Notes under the pieces: model-generated
Database searches by the model: none
What the model saw: the letters and a program-made list of their open reading frames with translations, nothing else
What the model was told of the DNA's origin: nothing
Shown: positions 11,444-21,492 of the stretch, in pieces
Layout: each line of letters begins with the position of its first letter
Position numbering within the stretch: position 1 is the first letter of the stretch
NCBI RefSeq assembly: GCF_021869535.1
Contig: NW_026262679.1
Span: forward strand, 86,797,143-86,861,142
Source of the DNA: Mytilus californianus
Lineage: Eukaryota; Mollusca; Bivalvia; Mytilida; Mytilidae
Length of the DNA stretch: 64,000 nt
Direction: 5' to 3'
Program-made: the position numbers and the translations under genes

Positions 11444-11495
11444 CAAATTCAAATGATAGACAAATGAGAGAAAGAACCAATCTTCTACTTAGCAT
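11444..11495 (-). CDS. Orphan intact signal-peptide exon of C1q-like gene
   Basis: The ATG at 11495 (minus strand) opens MLSRRLVLSLICLSFEFG, a short basic start followed by a hydrophobic core as in a secretory signal peptide. The exon is 52 nt long, ends in phase 1, and is followed by GTAAGT. It is the only one of three copies with start, frame and donor intact. On its own strand the next ~1 kb is the opposite-facing centre of the palindrome, and no C1q exon lies downstream in the right orientation. It therefore looks cut off from its gene by the inversion. Confidence 0.6.
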
Positions 11496-11863
11496 TTGCT
11501 AACGATAGTTGTTTTCACTGTATCAGAAAATGCAGCCGTTTTCGCCGTTTAGTACGGAAAATTACATGTAAGATTGGAAAATTCCACGAGTATGTAACAA
11601 AGATACCCCAATATGTTACACTCAATTGTCATGCACCTTGTAATTTTAGAACTGATTACATTGGTTACTATTTGGTTGCTTATTGTCCTATTGAATATGA
11701 CATATACTCATATTACGGAGATATAGTCTTTGACCTGGCAACATTAAATAAAGTTTTATTAACCCATCTGGTGGATTATTTACTACTGTTCTGGGGAAAT
11801 CAATTTCGGATGAATGCTAAATGAAATTATTACAAATCGTATTTGTGCCAGACCATTAAATTT

Positions 11864-12139
11864 TTAAAACGTATTTTTGTTAAATAAGACATAGAAAAAA
11901 ATGCTGTCAAATGAAATGTACATCTTTGAAACGATTAAACAGAAAGATTTCTGCGTTACAATTATAAAAAAGTAAATTTTGCAAGAGAATTGATCTCTTA
12001 AAATGTTTCTTTTATTAAAGTTTAAAATGATGAATATTACAGATAACATAAACGTTGTTACATTATTAAGACCTAGCCTATCAACAGATACATTGTATAC
12101 TGGTCGGTAGAATAAAAATGCGTATACTGGATTATTCAT
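11864..12139 (-). other. Hydrophobic frame, right-arm copy
   Basis: Ninety-one residues starting MNNPVYAFLFYRPVYNVSVD, mirror of 9321-9635. The 5' extension of the left copy is interrupted here by the retroelement-tail insertion at 12,171-12,350. Coding status unproven. Confidence 0.3.
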
Positions 12140-12170
12140 ATGCAGTATGTAAATTCGAATTCAAAGAACA

Positions 12171-12350
12171 ATAAAATTGAGAATGGAAATGGGGAATGTG
12201 TCAAAGAGACAACAACCCGACCATAGAACAGACAACAGCAGAAGGTCACCAACAGGTCTTCAATGAAGCGAGAAATTCCCGCACCAGGAGGCGTCCTTCA
12301 GCTGGCCCCTAAACAAATATATATACTAGTTCAGTGATAATGAACGCCAT
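12171..12350 (-). mobile_element. 5'-truncated Penelope tail insertion (subfamily A)
   Basis: The reverse complement matches the last ~180 bp of the tails ending at 2580 and 34,332, including the terminal CTCAATTTTATT. The left arm at 9338-9345 runs uninterrupted through the same position and serves as the empty site. Truncation at the 5' side is typical of target-primed reverse transcription. Confidence 0.85.
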
Positions 12351-12441
12351 ACGATAAGCGCATTTATCCTCCATTGCCACTATTCAAAAATGTCCTGATT
12401 ATTCAAAATTCCAGTTTCCAAATAGTAGAAATAATACAAAA

Positions 12442-13512
12442 CTAGAGGCTCAAAAGAGCCTGTGTCGCTCGCCTTGGTCTATGTGCATATTCAACAAAGG
12501 ACACTCGCCAATATTGTAGACGAGAATAGAATTCATGACAAAAATCTCTGTTTTGTTGATCTTGTATTGCTGATCATTAAGTCTGTTTAGTTTCTCTCTA
12601 TATTCTATAGTTTTTGCTCAAAACACAAAAGAGGGTAAAAAAATCCTCATTTAATGGCAATCACTCCTATAAAGAGTGACAGTCTACTAACTATATCGGC
12701 AAAATTTGACTTGTTAGTAGATCTTGCCTTGATGACCATTTTTGTGATTTAAAGTGTCTATCTATTATAATTTTTATCATATAAGGAAAAAAACGCAAAA
12801 AAAAGGTAAAAATCGTCATTAAAGGGCAATAACTACAATAAGGAGTCGTCAGACGATTTCCTCCATATGTCTTAATTGTAGATTTTGTCTTTCTGATCAT
12901 TTTTGCTTTTTTAAGTTTCTATCCATCTTTCATAATTTTTAAGATATCAGGCAAAAACGTAAGAAATTAGTAAAAAAATCCTCATCAAAGGGCAATAACT
13001 CTAATAAGGAGTCAACTGACGATTTCGACCATTACACTTATTTGTGGAACTTGTCTTGCTGATCATTTTTGCAGTCTAAAGTTTCTCTCTATCAATTATA
13101 GTTTACAAGATAAAAGGCAAAAATAAAAAAAAAGGTAAATTTGTCATTTAAGGGAAATAACTCCTATCAGAAGTCGTCTGACAGTTTTGGCGTATATGGA
13201 AAATATGTAGAACTCAACATTCTGAACATTCTTGCTCGTGTCTGATTTTCTCTATTTATATCGGTTTTCAAAATAATAGACAAAACTTGCATTTTGCCCC
13301 TATGTTCTATTTTTAGCCATGTCGGCCATCTTGGTTGGCAAGCGAAGTCATCGGGTACTAGGTACCGCAATGATGATTGTGGCTAAGTTTGATTTAATTT
13401 GGCCTAGTAGTTTCAGAGGAGAAAATTTTTGTAAAAGTTAATGACGACGACGACGGACGACGGACGCCAAGTGCTGAGAAAAGATAACTTGACCTTTTAG
13501 GCCAGGTGAGCT
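12442..13512 (-). mobile_element. Pearl/Helitron-like element inserted in right arm only
   Basis: A 1,071-bp element. On the minus strand its 3' end has a perfect hairpin (AGGCTC/TTTT/GAGCCT) followed by CTAG and then T; the other end is AGCTCACCTGGCC. Four tandem core units are marked by (G/T)GGCAAT-type blocks at 12,655, 12,824, 12,990 and 13,152 (spacing 169, 166, 162 bp). A GACGACGACGGACGACGGAC block lies near the 5' end. The left arm shows the empty site: a seven-T run replaced here by four T, element, four T. No target-site duplication beyond at most one T is seen, as expected for Helitron/Helentron insertion at TT. No Rep or helicase is encoded, so it is non-autonomous. Confidence 0.8.
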
Positions 13513-13936
13513 AAAATGGAATGTTGTTATGGGGTAATAGAAATACACCAATAAAGCGATTCTGTGAATCAGAAATTATTTTCAGACTTGTCAATGTAAT
13601 TTCTCAATACCACATGTCAGATGTTATCTTCTTTAAATAGACATGAATCTAAATGTCCTCTATACAGCAGTTGTAAAATATTGCCCAATTGAAATATTTC
13701 TGTTTTCTGTTTGGACGAATAAAGAATATCAAAAGCCAGATCATTATCTTTTATAATTTTTTTTTTTTTTGCTTTCTTCAAATCGTTTATTGTCTTTTTC
13801 ATCTCCTATTGAAGCTCCATTTAAATTTATAGATCTAAATACTGGGATCATTTTTGCAGAATATGAAAGCGAATAAGATTCTTTTGTGACCTGCACGTGA
13901 GCTTTTTTGAGGATTATTGACAAAATAAGATGAAGT
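13513..13936. other. Non-coding right arm
   Basis: Mirror of 8829-9240 with an added A/T run near 13,760. No gene seen. Confidence 0.55.
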
Positions 13937-14173
13937 TTAGTTGTTGGCAACTTCAAATAAATGTTGAACAATAATCAGCTTCATAAATCTGCTACAAGTT
14001 TGTTTGCATTCAGCCAGTGTCGTTACTTCTTCCTGGTCATGACAGAAACTGAAAAGAAACGAACCATGTTCAGGGGACGCTAAATCGATAGCTAGTTCGT
14101 CGAATTCATCGCGTGTTGTAAAGTTTTTTCTTCTTAAAGCAATGGTCCAATGCAGGTCCGCGTCTGGATCCAA
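13937..14173 (-). pseudogene. Unidentified conserved exon 'X', right arm (open copy)
   Basis: Seventy-eight codons open on the minus strand: DPDADLHWTIALRRKNFTTR, then SPEHGSFLFSFCHDQEE, then AECKQTCSRFMKLI. It is the only uninterrupted copy of three. There is no clear ATG and no assigned splice sites, so it may be an internal exon or a relic. The cysteines and the acidic-to-basic alternation are conserved in all copies. Family not recognised. Confidence 0.4.
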
Positions 14174-15180
14174 ACTTACACTTCAAAATGTTAAGTCCGT
14201 CATTCATTTGCAATGTATATTGAAATTGCAACATTTTATTGACTATTCGTCAGGTCAATGATGACTTTCAAAGGTCACAAAGGAATACGTTTCCCTTGTC
14301 TGATGTGAATGCCTGACATCGTAAGCGAACTTATGACATCAATCTGTTTAGGTACAAATGAAAAAAAAAACAATATCTTGCGGAATTTTATTTTTTTACA
14401 CAAAGATAATTTTTTTTAAGAGAAATAGGTTTAAAAACTCGTGAAAATTGGTTATCGCTTGATATTAACTCTCGTTATTCAATTTCAATAACAAATAAAT
14501 TAATAAACTCGCCAAATGCTCGTTTATTATTTTATTGATAATAAATACCTAGAATAGATATCAAGCAATAAAGGCCCCCACATTAGAATCAAATGGTCGC
14601 CCCCTAACAGACCAAAAATAATACTCCAAAAATACAACATATAAAGCGACAAGTAATGAATTCTTTTCGGATTAGCTTCTAGTGACAAATTGGTTTCTAG
14701 TGTGACAAACGAACATTTCAACCAATAGAGATAAGTAAGTTAGAGTTGAGCAATGGATTCGTCAAAAATATCATATGAAATGATTGAGTGATAAGGATTA
14801 CTGTAACAATAGTTACTACTTAGTGAAATTACAAGTCAAATGCATGTGAATTGTTAATATATTCACCGGAGATTCAAGTCCGAATAAATATCAATACAAA
14901 AGGAAGAGATGCATTTAAAACAAACAATGTAACTTTACACCACCCAGCGAAATGACAATCCAAAAAAGCGAAAAAAAGTGGACATTTGTGTGAAAGAAAA
15001 AAACAAGCTACTCTTATGAAAACACATTCTTTTGTTGAGGGAGACTGCCGAATTCGTGCCAGATTACCGAATGCCAAATTGTCGAATCCCAGTTTGCCAA
15101 CAGTTTCGTTATTTTGGGTTTTTACTGACATTCCCAGATGGCCGAACCAATATTGTTGAATCCAGTTTGCCGACTTCAAA
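14174..15180. other. Non-coding right arm
   Basis: Mirror of 7577-8590, including the TCGGC-type minisatellite at about 15,040-15,178. No independent gene evidence. Confidence 0.55.
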
Positions 15181-15840
15181 CTAGAGGCTACCAGGAGCCT
15201 GAACTGCTCACCTAGAATGAGTAAGTTCTAAGCAGTCTTGTTATTCAAATTAGTGGACACTTGAAACTCATCATGCTGATCATGTTTGCAATTGATAATC
15301 GATTAGCTATCTTCAATAGTTTCCAAGATAATAGCAAAAAACACTCAGTAAAGTTTGACATTTCAGGTGCCATAACTCCTACAGAAGTAGCCCAGTTTTG
15401 CTGAAAATTGAAATACAGGACGAATTTGCCATGCTGATTAATGAAGCAATTAATATTGATATGCTACATTTATCTCAATCTTTTTTCAAAGAATATAGCC
15501 GAAAGTAGCCTATTCGGACATTTCAGGGATCATAATTTCTACAATGGTAGTCTAATTTTACTTAAAATTTGTAGACAGGGAGAACGCCCTATGCTGATCA
15601 TTTCTAGAAATAACAATGATCTGAAAAACTGAAAAAAACTGGATATTTCAGGAATTATCACTTTTACAACGAAAGTGCGATTTTACTTACCATTTTTCAT
15701 TTGGTCATACCTGCAATTTACATTAACAAGCTATCTTCTATAGTTTTCAAGATAATAGCTAAAAATAGCCATGTCGGATATTTCAGGGGCATAGACTCCT
15801 ATAATGAATCGTCAGATCTCTTTGAGATTGTCATACAAGT
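15181..15840 (-). mobile_element. Pearl/Helitron-like element, right-arm mirror copy
   Basis: Mirror of 6861-7576. The CTAG end is at 15,181-15,184, followed by the AGGCT/ACCA/GGAGCCT hairpin. It is present in both arms, so it was inserted before the inverted duplication, unlike 12,442-13,512. Confidence 0.6.
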
Positions 15841-16035
15841 AAGAGGTTTAGCTAGCTATAAAACCAGGTTTAATCCACCATTTTCTACATAAGGAAATGC
15901 CTGTACCAAGTCAGGAATATGACAGTTGTTTTCAATTAGTTTGATGAGTTTGACCTTTTGATTTTGCCATTTGTTCAGGGATTTTCCGTTTTGAATTTTC
16001 CTTAGAGTTCGGTATTTTTGTTATTTAACTTTTTC
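15840..16035 (+). repeat. Retroelement-tail repeat, right arm
   Basis: Contains GCTAGCTATAAAACCAGGTT, CCTGTACCAAGTCAGGAATA and the GGAATTTTCC-type block, mirror of 6640-6860 and related to 57,060-57,330. Confidence 0.7.
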
Positions 16036-16223
16036 GATATCCGATGGACTATTGGGTTTAAATTGACAAACAAAAGTATGAAATTTATAGATTAAAAAAT
16101 AAATAAAAGATGTAGATTTCAAAAGAAAAATATCTTATACATCTTTGTACTTCACAAACCAACTGAAAAAAATCAGAACTTTCACAAGAAATTAAGTCAG
16201 GCCAGAGGTTGTCATAATCCTTA

Positions 16224-16514
16224 TCAGAGACATCGAATAATGAATCTAATTACAACAACAAATACACCAAAAACTTTATCATCAAAATGCTGGATATCAT
16301 GATCGAACACAAATTTGTCGAGTTTAGTGGACTGATATTTTATATGGTAACAATTTTGCATCCCTACAGGCTGACCAGTTTTGTTTTCATATGAAGCAGA
16401 ACTCATACAAAACCTTTGCAAAGATAAAAAGAAAAGCATCTCGCCAGGTTCTTTAATTTCATGTTTTAGTAAAGGTAGTCCGATGAGGTCTTCACTCAAT
16501 AGCACACATTTCAT
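16224..16514 (-). other. Open frame conserved with left arm, no recognised product
   Basis: Ninety-six codons open from MKCVLLSEDLIGLPLL to the C-terminal DKVFGVFVVVIRF block. The left-arm copy has a stop inside. The absence of splice signals and of a recognisable domain leaves coding unproven. Confidence 0.3.
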
Positions 16515-16599
16515 TGTGCTTACATCTCATATATCCATTTTAACGTGAAATTAAGGAAAATACTGACCCAAGAAGGTCTGCTTCATATCTAGATTGTTA

Positions 16600-16790
16600 G
16601 GTTGATGGTGAGTTTCGTTTTGCTCAGTCTTTAGTTTTCTATAGTTTTTTTTGTAGACTGCTATTTGTCTTTTGGACGTTTTTCGACTTTTGCCATGACA
16701 TTGTCAGTTCGTTTTCTTCTGATGGGTTTGAATATCCCTTTGTTATCTTCAGTCTCTCTTTCGTAAAATAAACTTCATTAAGTAAAATGT
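16600..16790 (+). repeat. Penelope-like 3' tail fragment (subfamily B), right arm
   Basis: Mirror of 5905-6075. CTCAGTCTTTAGTTTTCTAT and TGCCATGACATTGTCAGTT match the reverse complement of the tails at 24.7 and 44.7 kb. Confidence 0.7.
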
Positions 16791-16864
16791 TGGTGTTGTT
16801 CTTTTCTGTGACGCCTTATCAAATTAGTCGTGAAAGCATAATGGCAAAGTCTTGAAATATTTAT

Positions 16865-17080
16865 GCAGATATGTCAGTTGTGGTGTCTCTGACATTATGA
16901 ACATGTCATGACTAACAGATTTGTCCTTTGTGATGTTTTGACATTATGAACATGTCATAGGTAACATATTTGTCAGTTGTGATGTCTTTGACATTATGAA
17001 CATGTTATAACTAACAGATATGTCATTTTGATGTCTCTGACATTATGAACATGTAACAACTGACAGATTTGTAAAAAAAA
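16865..17080 (-). repeat. 50-bp minisatellite, right arm
   Basis: Mirror array of 5599-5820, with GACATTATGAACATGT recurring four to five times at about 50-60-bp spacing. One unit differs in length from the left arm, so the arrays have drifted since the duplication. Confidence 0.85.
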
Positions 17081-18453
17081 CTAACCATTTTACAGATAGG
17101 AATTGGAAAAGCAGTAGCCTTTAAACCTATAAGATATCAAGATTATTGTTTAAAACAACCTTTAGCAAATTATACAAGTTTTCTTTTATTGATTAAATAT
17201 ATACATGTATATATATTATACGTGCACACAAACAATCATTGTTTACAGCCGAAGAATCATTATATAAATTAAAACTTACATGTACATTCAGTACGATATG
17301 TATATTTGAATGATTAAATCAATAGTAGCGGATAGACACTGTTATACATATATGCGATATATTATTCTTTAATTTTGCTAAACCAATAGCGTAAGCGGCC
17401 CGTATTCATTCGAAATTTAATTTAATTATTATCGGAAAGTTACTCATTTCAGAATATCAGGTTTCATATAGATTAGTGGGGGACTCGTTGTTTAAGTGAA
17501 AACTAAATCCTAAACAGGTTTGTTTTCAAGTTCATAGTTCTAGTTTATGATTTGTTAAGTATCATGTGACCTTCTTAAAATAAGATAAGTTACAGTAACT
17601 GTAATAGCAAAGGATAAAAGATAAAATTGAAATTACTGTCGTACATTCTTATGGTTGGTCACATTACGTAAATAAAAATACCAATAAAGGTAGATGCTGT
17701 TGTTTCCTGATATTTGTTTTTTGAATAGTCCGAAAAGGGGTTAATTTTCACTAATATTCAATACAGTTATCTACCAAGAATGGTTTTTCCAAAATATAAT
17801 CTACATGAAATTAGGGGAAATTAAGAAACCCCTATTTATCGAAAAATAAGAAAAGTTGCCTTTATAGTGGGAAATACTATTTAAATATATGTACATTTAC
17901 CCTTTTTAAGGAAAATTCAAAAGGAGATATAATGTATACATTTTATAGTGTCAATCTATATTATTCATAATCGTCCTGAAATATGTGACACTCGGTACGT
18001 TTAGCAAGCATCAACCAACCAATAATTATTTAGAAGACCAGGCAAGTCTACTTACATTCAACCTCTGAAACCACTTACAAGACATAACTATATTTAGGGG
18101 CAAAAAATAAGCAAAATCTAGATGCTTCCAAACTTAACACAAACAAAAAATGTTATCCTTACCCTTAGTATGCAACTTGCTGACATACTACTTAAGAATT
18201 GAATGCTTCTTTCTGTAATGCTATTGTCGTTAGAAATGCCAGGTGTTGAAAACAAGACATTCAGATCATCATACTAATGACAATAGCAATAATCTTCATA
18301 CAACACAGATTAAGCATAAATAGGGTACTGTAACATCTTGCTTTGTTATTGTTAAATAAATGAACAAAAAAAATAATTTTTTGCACTAAATGTAGTATCA
18401 TCTTTTATGCAATTTGATGAAAATAAGACGAACATTTCATCTTTTAGAATTAT
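17081..18453. other. Non-coding right arm downstream of C1q exon
   Basis: Mirror of 4430-5595, plus ~180 bp (about 17,930-18,110) with no counterpart in the left arm. No gene seen. Confidence 0.55.
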
Positions 18454-18837
18454 TTATGGCAATAAATAACCAGAGAAATAAGAATCGATGTTAGCATGAA
18501 CTGTCTGGGATGGACCCCAATGTTCCACATACACTTGATCCCCTTTCTTCAGATCTATCAAATCTGTAGAAGTTTGAGAATTCCATGATCCTCTACTGCT
18601 TGTGTTGCCCAAAGTGTATGGGGTGCCGTTTAATATAATATGATACTGAAACGCGTAGGTATCGAATCCGACAATAGTACATGATATCTGGTATATTTCC
18701 TGTCTTGGTGCGGTAAACATGCCCGTTGTTGGGTTGTAGTTGTTCCCTTTGTTAATCTTTACAACTTGATAACTTGTGTACCTGATGAAGTAACATCACT
18801 CTTAAGAATGCAAAGAAGGCTGGTTTGTCGACATTTT
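18454..18837 (-). pseudogene. C1q-domain exon, right palindrome arm (frameshifted 5' end)
   Basis: The minus-strand exon starts after TTTTTTCAG at 18837 and in phase 1 reads ENVDKPAFFAFL. A net 11-bp deletion then shifts the frame relative to the left copy, and a TAA follows in the shifted frame. From residue GMFTAP (codons from 18720) the C1q core is uninterrupted: IYQISCTIVGFDTYAFQYH, LKKGDQVYVEHWG, SYFSGYLLP and stop. Only about two thirds of the domain is open, and it lacks the first strands and a signal peptide. The defect is complementary to that of the left copy, which keeps this 5' part but has stops in the core. Confidence 0.85.
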
Positions 18838-18859
18838 CTGAAAAAATTCCAATTATTTC

Positions 18860-19510
18860 AAAATCAGTATATTGTGTGGTCTACCGAATATTCGGTTTTG
18901 TCCGTCCTGAATATTCGTGAAATGTTTGCCTGTAGTAGGTAGGCAAGCAAAAACAAATTGATCGATTTTTTGTTTCATTCATTCCAATGCTATAGTAAAT
19001 CAGCTATCAATACAAAGAGACAATTTGAAGGATAATAATCGATGTGTGCTTTTTAAAGGATTATTTCCAGCGAAAGGTTGTATTGAATTCCTGTATTGGG
19101 ATCACACTTCCTACATAAATCCTTATGTTTTCTATAAAAGTAAGAAAGAATTGACGAACTTAGTACATTTCTGTAAACCTGTTGTAGATCCTTAACCTAT
19201 TAGAAAAGCTGAAAAGCTGATAAAACCAAAAAGGAGCAAATGTAAAGCCTAACCCGAGTAATCACAGCTATGCACGAAGGAGATACATACATTAAATTAA
19301 GATAATTACCAAATTTCAATAAAAGAGTATCCGTATTTCCATGACTACTGGGCTGGTGATACTCTCGTTTGAGAATACTTTTTGCTAGGTTAATCTTAAC
19401 GTAAAATAAATAACAATCATATACACTCAATCGTTAATAGTATTTCATTTCGTAATTGGTCTTTCTTCATTGTTTAAAACTATTCAGAACGTCAGACTGG
19501 TTTCTTCAAA
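18860..19510 (-). repeat. Upstream region of right-arm C1q exon
   Basis: Intron or promoter-side sequence of the C1q gene, homologous to 3815-4030 and 10,900-11,300. It includes CAGGACGGACAAAACCGAAT and the CGATTATTATCC landmark. No signal-peptide exon was found on the minus strand within the next kilobase, so the gene is incomplete. Confidence 0.7.
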
Positions 19511-20085
19511 TCAATAATTGATATGAATTTTGAAATGAGCACACATTTTTGATGGATTCTCCATATGATTTAAATGGTCATAATACTATGAACTTAAAAC
19601 ATCCCCCGTAGAATAACAGTGTTTGTAGTTACCTTGAAGTGAGGCTACTCGGCGATGTTTGTATTTAAATTGATTTCATATTATATACCATAATTGTATT
19701 TTAGGATACTGGATGCTTTTAGCATAGCTTTTATTATATAAGAAAATGTAAGTAATAAATAAGAGTAGTTTGCCGTTCTTCAAATTTATTTTGAGTATAC
19801 AAACCAAGAGAAAAGAACATGCGAGGGAATCGCAGGAACTAAAAATGGGGCGAGACCGTGTTCACCACCCGCAATACAAGCTCATTTGACTGCCAGACTC
19901 AGAAAATTTGTCGTTAAAGAACCATTGCAACAAGTCTTTGAGGGGTCCGTATGTGGCCTGGTGCAAGGCAAAATTCTGTTCTGATCAAAATCCATTGTGA
20001 ATATTTCATATACATGTAGCAAGACACCTTGTAAAGAACTAAATTAATTGAGATTGGAAGCTCTTGTTTGTTTTGACCAAGATTT
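19511..20085. other. No gene seen
   Basis: Unique-looking sequence with moderate AT content. No domain, convincing splice pair or tandem repeat seen. Confidence 0.5.
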
Positions 20086-20089
20086 TCTT

Positions 20090-21060
20090 ATTGATTTATT
20101 GTTTGTTGTTTGCTTTTAGTCCAGTGTCCACTGTCCATGACGTTAAACACTAAATCCCTGGGATGTGTTTTAGTTGATTTTAGTCTCTAATGCATGATTT
20201 TTTATTATTAATTGTTTTTGGCTTTTAACTAGCTTTCAGTAACTGCGAGTACTCTCAAATCGTACTTTCGTGTTAATTTGACCTGTTGATACAATTTGTA
20301 ATGTATTTTTGTTATTTAATGTTTACTTATTCAGTGTTATATCTAGTCTCACTATTTTTAATATATACCAACTGTTTAGTATGACGATAAATTTTCACTT
20401 TTGTTCTCGTACTAGGAACAAAATTATTTATTTTGTAAAAATTATTTCCGTACTCCATGTATATCTTACAACAAAATTATTTTTATTTACCTGTGTACGT
20501 TATTTAATTTGGCGGCATTTTGTCCAAGGTTATAGTTGTCTTTTTGATATTGTTTTAAATCTAACCCCCTTGTTTTATTATTTTTGTATTTACATTGTGT
20601 CAAAGATCAAATTTATTTGTTCAGTGTATGTTCACTTGTTTTTGTTAATATGTCTTTTGATAGAGTTAAGCCATTTCAATTGATATTTTATAGTGTGTCT
20701 TTCTATGTTGTGATGTTACACTATTGTTTCAGGTAGGGTGAAGGTTGGCGCCTATCAAAACGTTTAAACCCGCTGCATTTGTTTGCACCTGTCCTAAGTC
20801 GGGAACCTGATGTTCAATGGTTGTCGTTTGTTGATGTGGTATATAAGTGTTTCTCGTTTCTCATATAGATTAGACCGTTGGTTTTCCTGTTTGAATGGTT
20901 TTACACTAGTCATTTTTGGGGCCCTTTATAGCTTGTTGTTCGGTGTGAGCCAAGGCTCAGTGTTGAAGGCCGTTCTTTGACCTATAATGGTTTACTTTTA
21001 CAATTTGTGACTTGGATGGAGAGTTGTCTCATTGACACTCATACCACATCTTCTTATATC
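20090..21060 (+). repeat. 3' tail of Penelope-like element (subfamily C), coding part absent
   Basis: The last part (20,730-21,060: GGTTGGCGCCTATCAAAACG ... TTTTTGGGGCCCTTTATAGC ... ACTCATACCACATCTTCTTA) matches the reverse complement of 54,275-54,620, which directly follows an RT C-terminus. The same design recurs at 61,375-61,690. The 124-codon frame at 20,309-20,683 is inside this tail, is extremely hydrophobic and T-rich, and is judged non-coding. Confidence 0.7.
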
Positions 21061-21065
21061 TATAA

Positions 21066-21400
21066 GACCACACATTTGGTCTAAAACACAGACATTGGAA
21101 ACAAATGTCCTAAAAACCATGTATTTTAGTCAACAGAATGTGACATACATGTATATAATATATTATATTGGATATAGACCATGTATGCGGTCAAATGGTT
21201 TTAATTATAGGCCATGGATTTGGTCAGATGCTGTTATTTATAAACCATGTATTTGGACCATGTTTTTGGTCAAATGATTTTAATTATAGACCATGGATTT
21301 GGTCAATAGCTGATATTTATAGTCCAGGTATTTGGTCATCATGGTCATTATATGTTAATGATATACCATGTATTTGGTCAAAGACTATGTGTTTGATCAA
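21066..21400 (+). repeat. ~33-bp tandem repeat with palindromic GACCA...TGGTC core
   Basis: About ten copies of GACCATGGATTTGGTC or variants, starting near 21066, 21117, 21177, 21210, 21243, 21256, 21289, 21322, 21364 and 21383. The dominant spacing is 33 bp. Each core is a dyad (GACCA/TGGTC). The array ends about 90 bp before a candidate first coding exon. Frames across it read FNYRPWIWS-type repeats because 33 is a multiple of three, but there is no sign it is translated. Confidence 0.85.
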
Positions 21401-21492
21401 TAGATTTTAATATGGACCTACACTATGGTTTTCATTAACCTAATATAATTATTGAGCTCATTTATTTTGTTATTACCTTGTATATTATCAGG

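Larger units (their letters stand above)
3505..19510. repeat. Large diverged inverted duplication (palindrome), centre near 11.32 kb
   Basis: The left arm (about 3.6-10.1 kb) matches the reverse complement of the right arm (about 11.38-19.1 kb) block by block. Matching pairs are: C1q exon 4035-4429 with 18454-18837; 50-bp minisatellite 5600-5820 with 16870-17075; conserved frame 6160-6449 with 16224-16514; Helitron-like end 7576 with 15181; unknown exon 8591-8828 with 13937-14173; hydrophobic frame 9321-9635 with 11864-12139; signal-peptide exon 10005 with 11495. By eye the arms are mostly about 85-95% alike with indels. The right arm is longer because of insertions at 12,171-12,350 and 12,442-13,512. 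A third, direct copy of the region upstream of the C1q exon (10.9-11.3 kb) lies next to the centre. Confidence 0.9.

Noticed and set aside
12691..13370. Short minus frames within the pearl-like element
   Set aside because: They fall in the tandem core units and are not repeated from unit to unit.
14874..15179. 101-codon minus frame
   Set aside because: Composed partly of the TCGGC-type minisatellite; its left-arm counterpart is not open over the same span.
20309..20683. 124-codon hydrophobic frame
   Set aside because: Lies inside a subfamily-C retroelement tail; extreme Phe/Leu/Ile/Tyr content is a composition effect.
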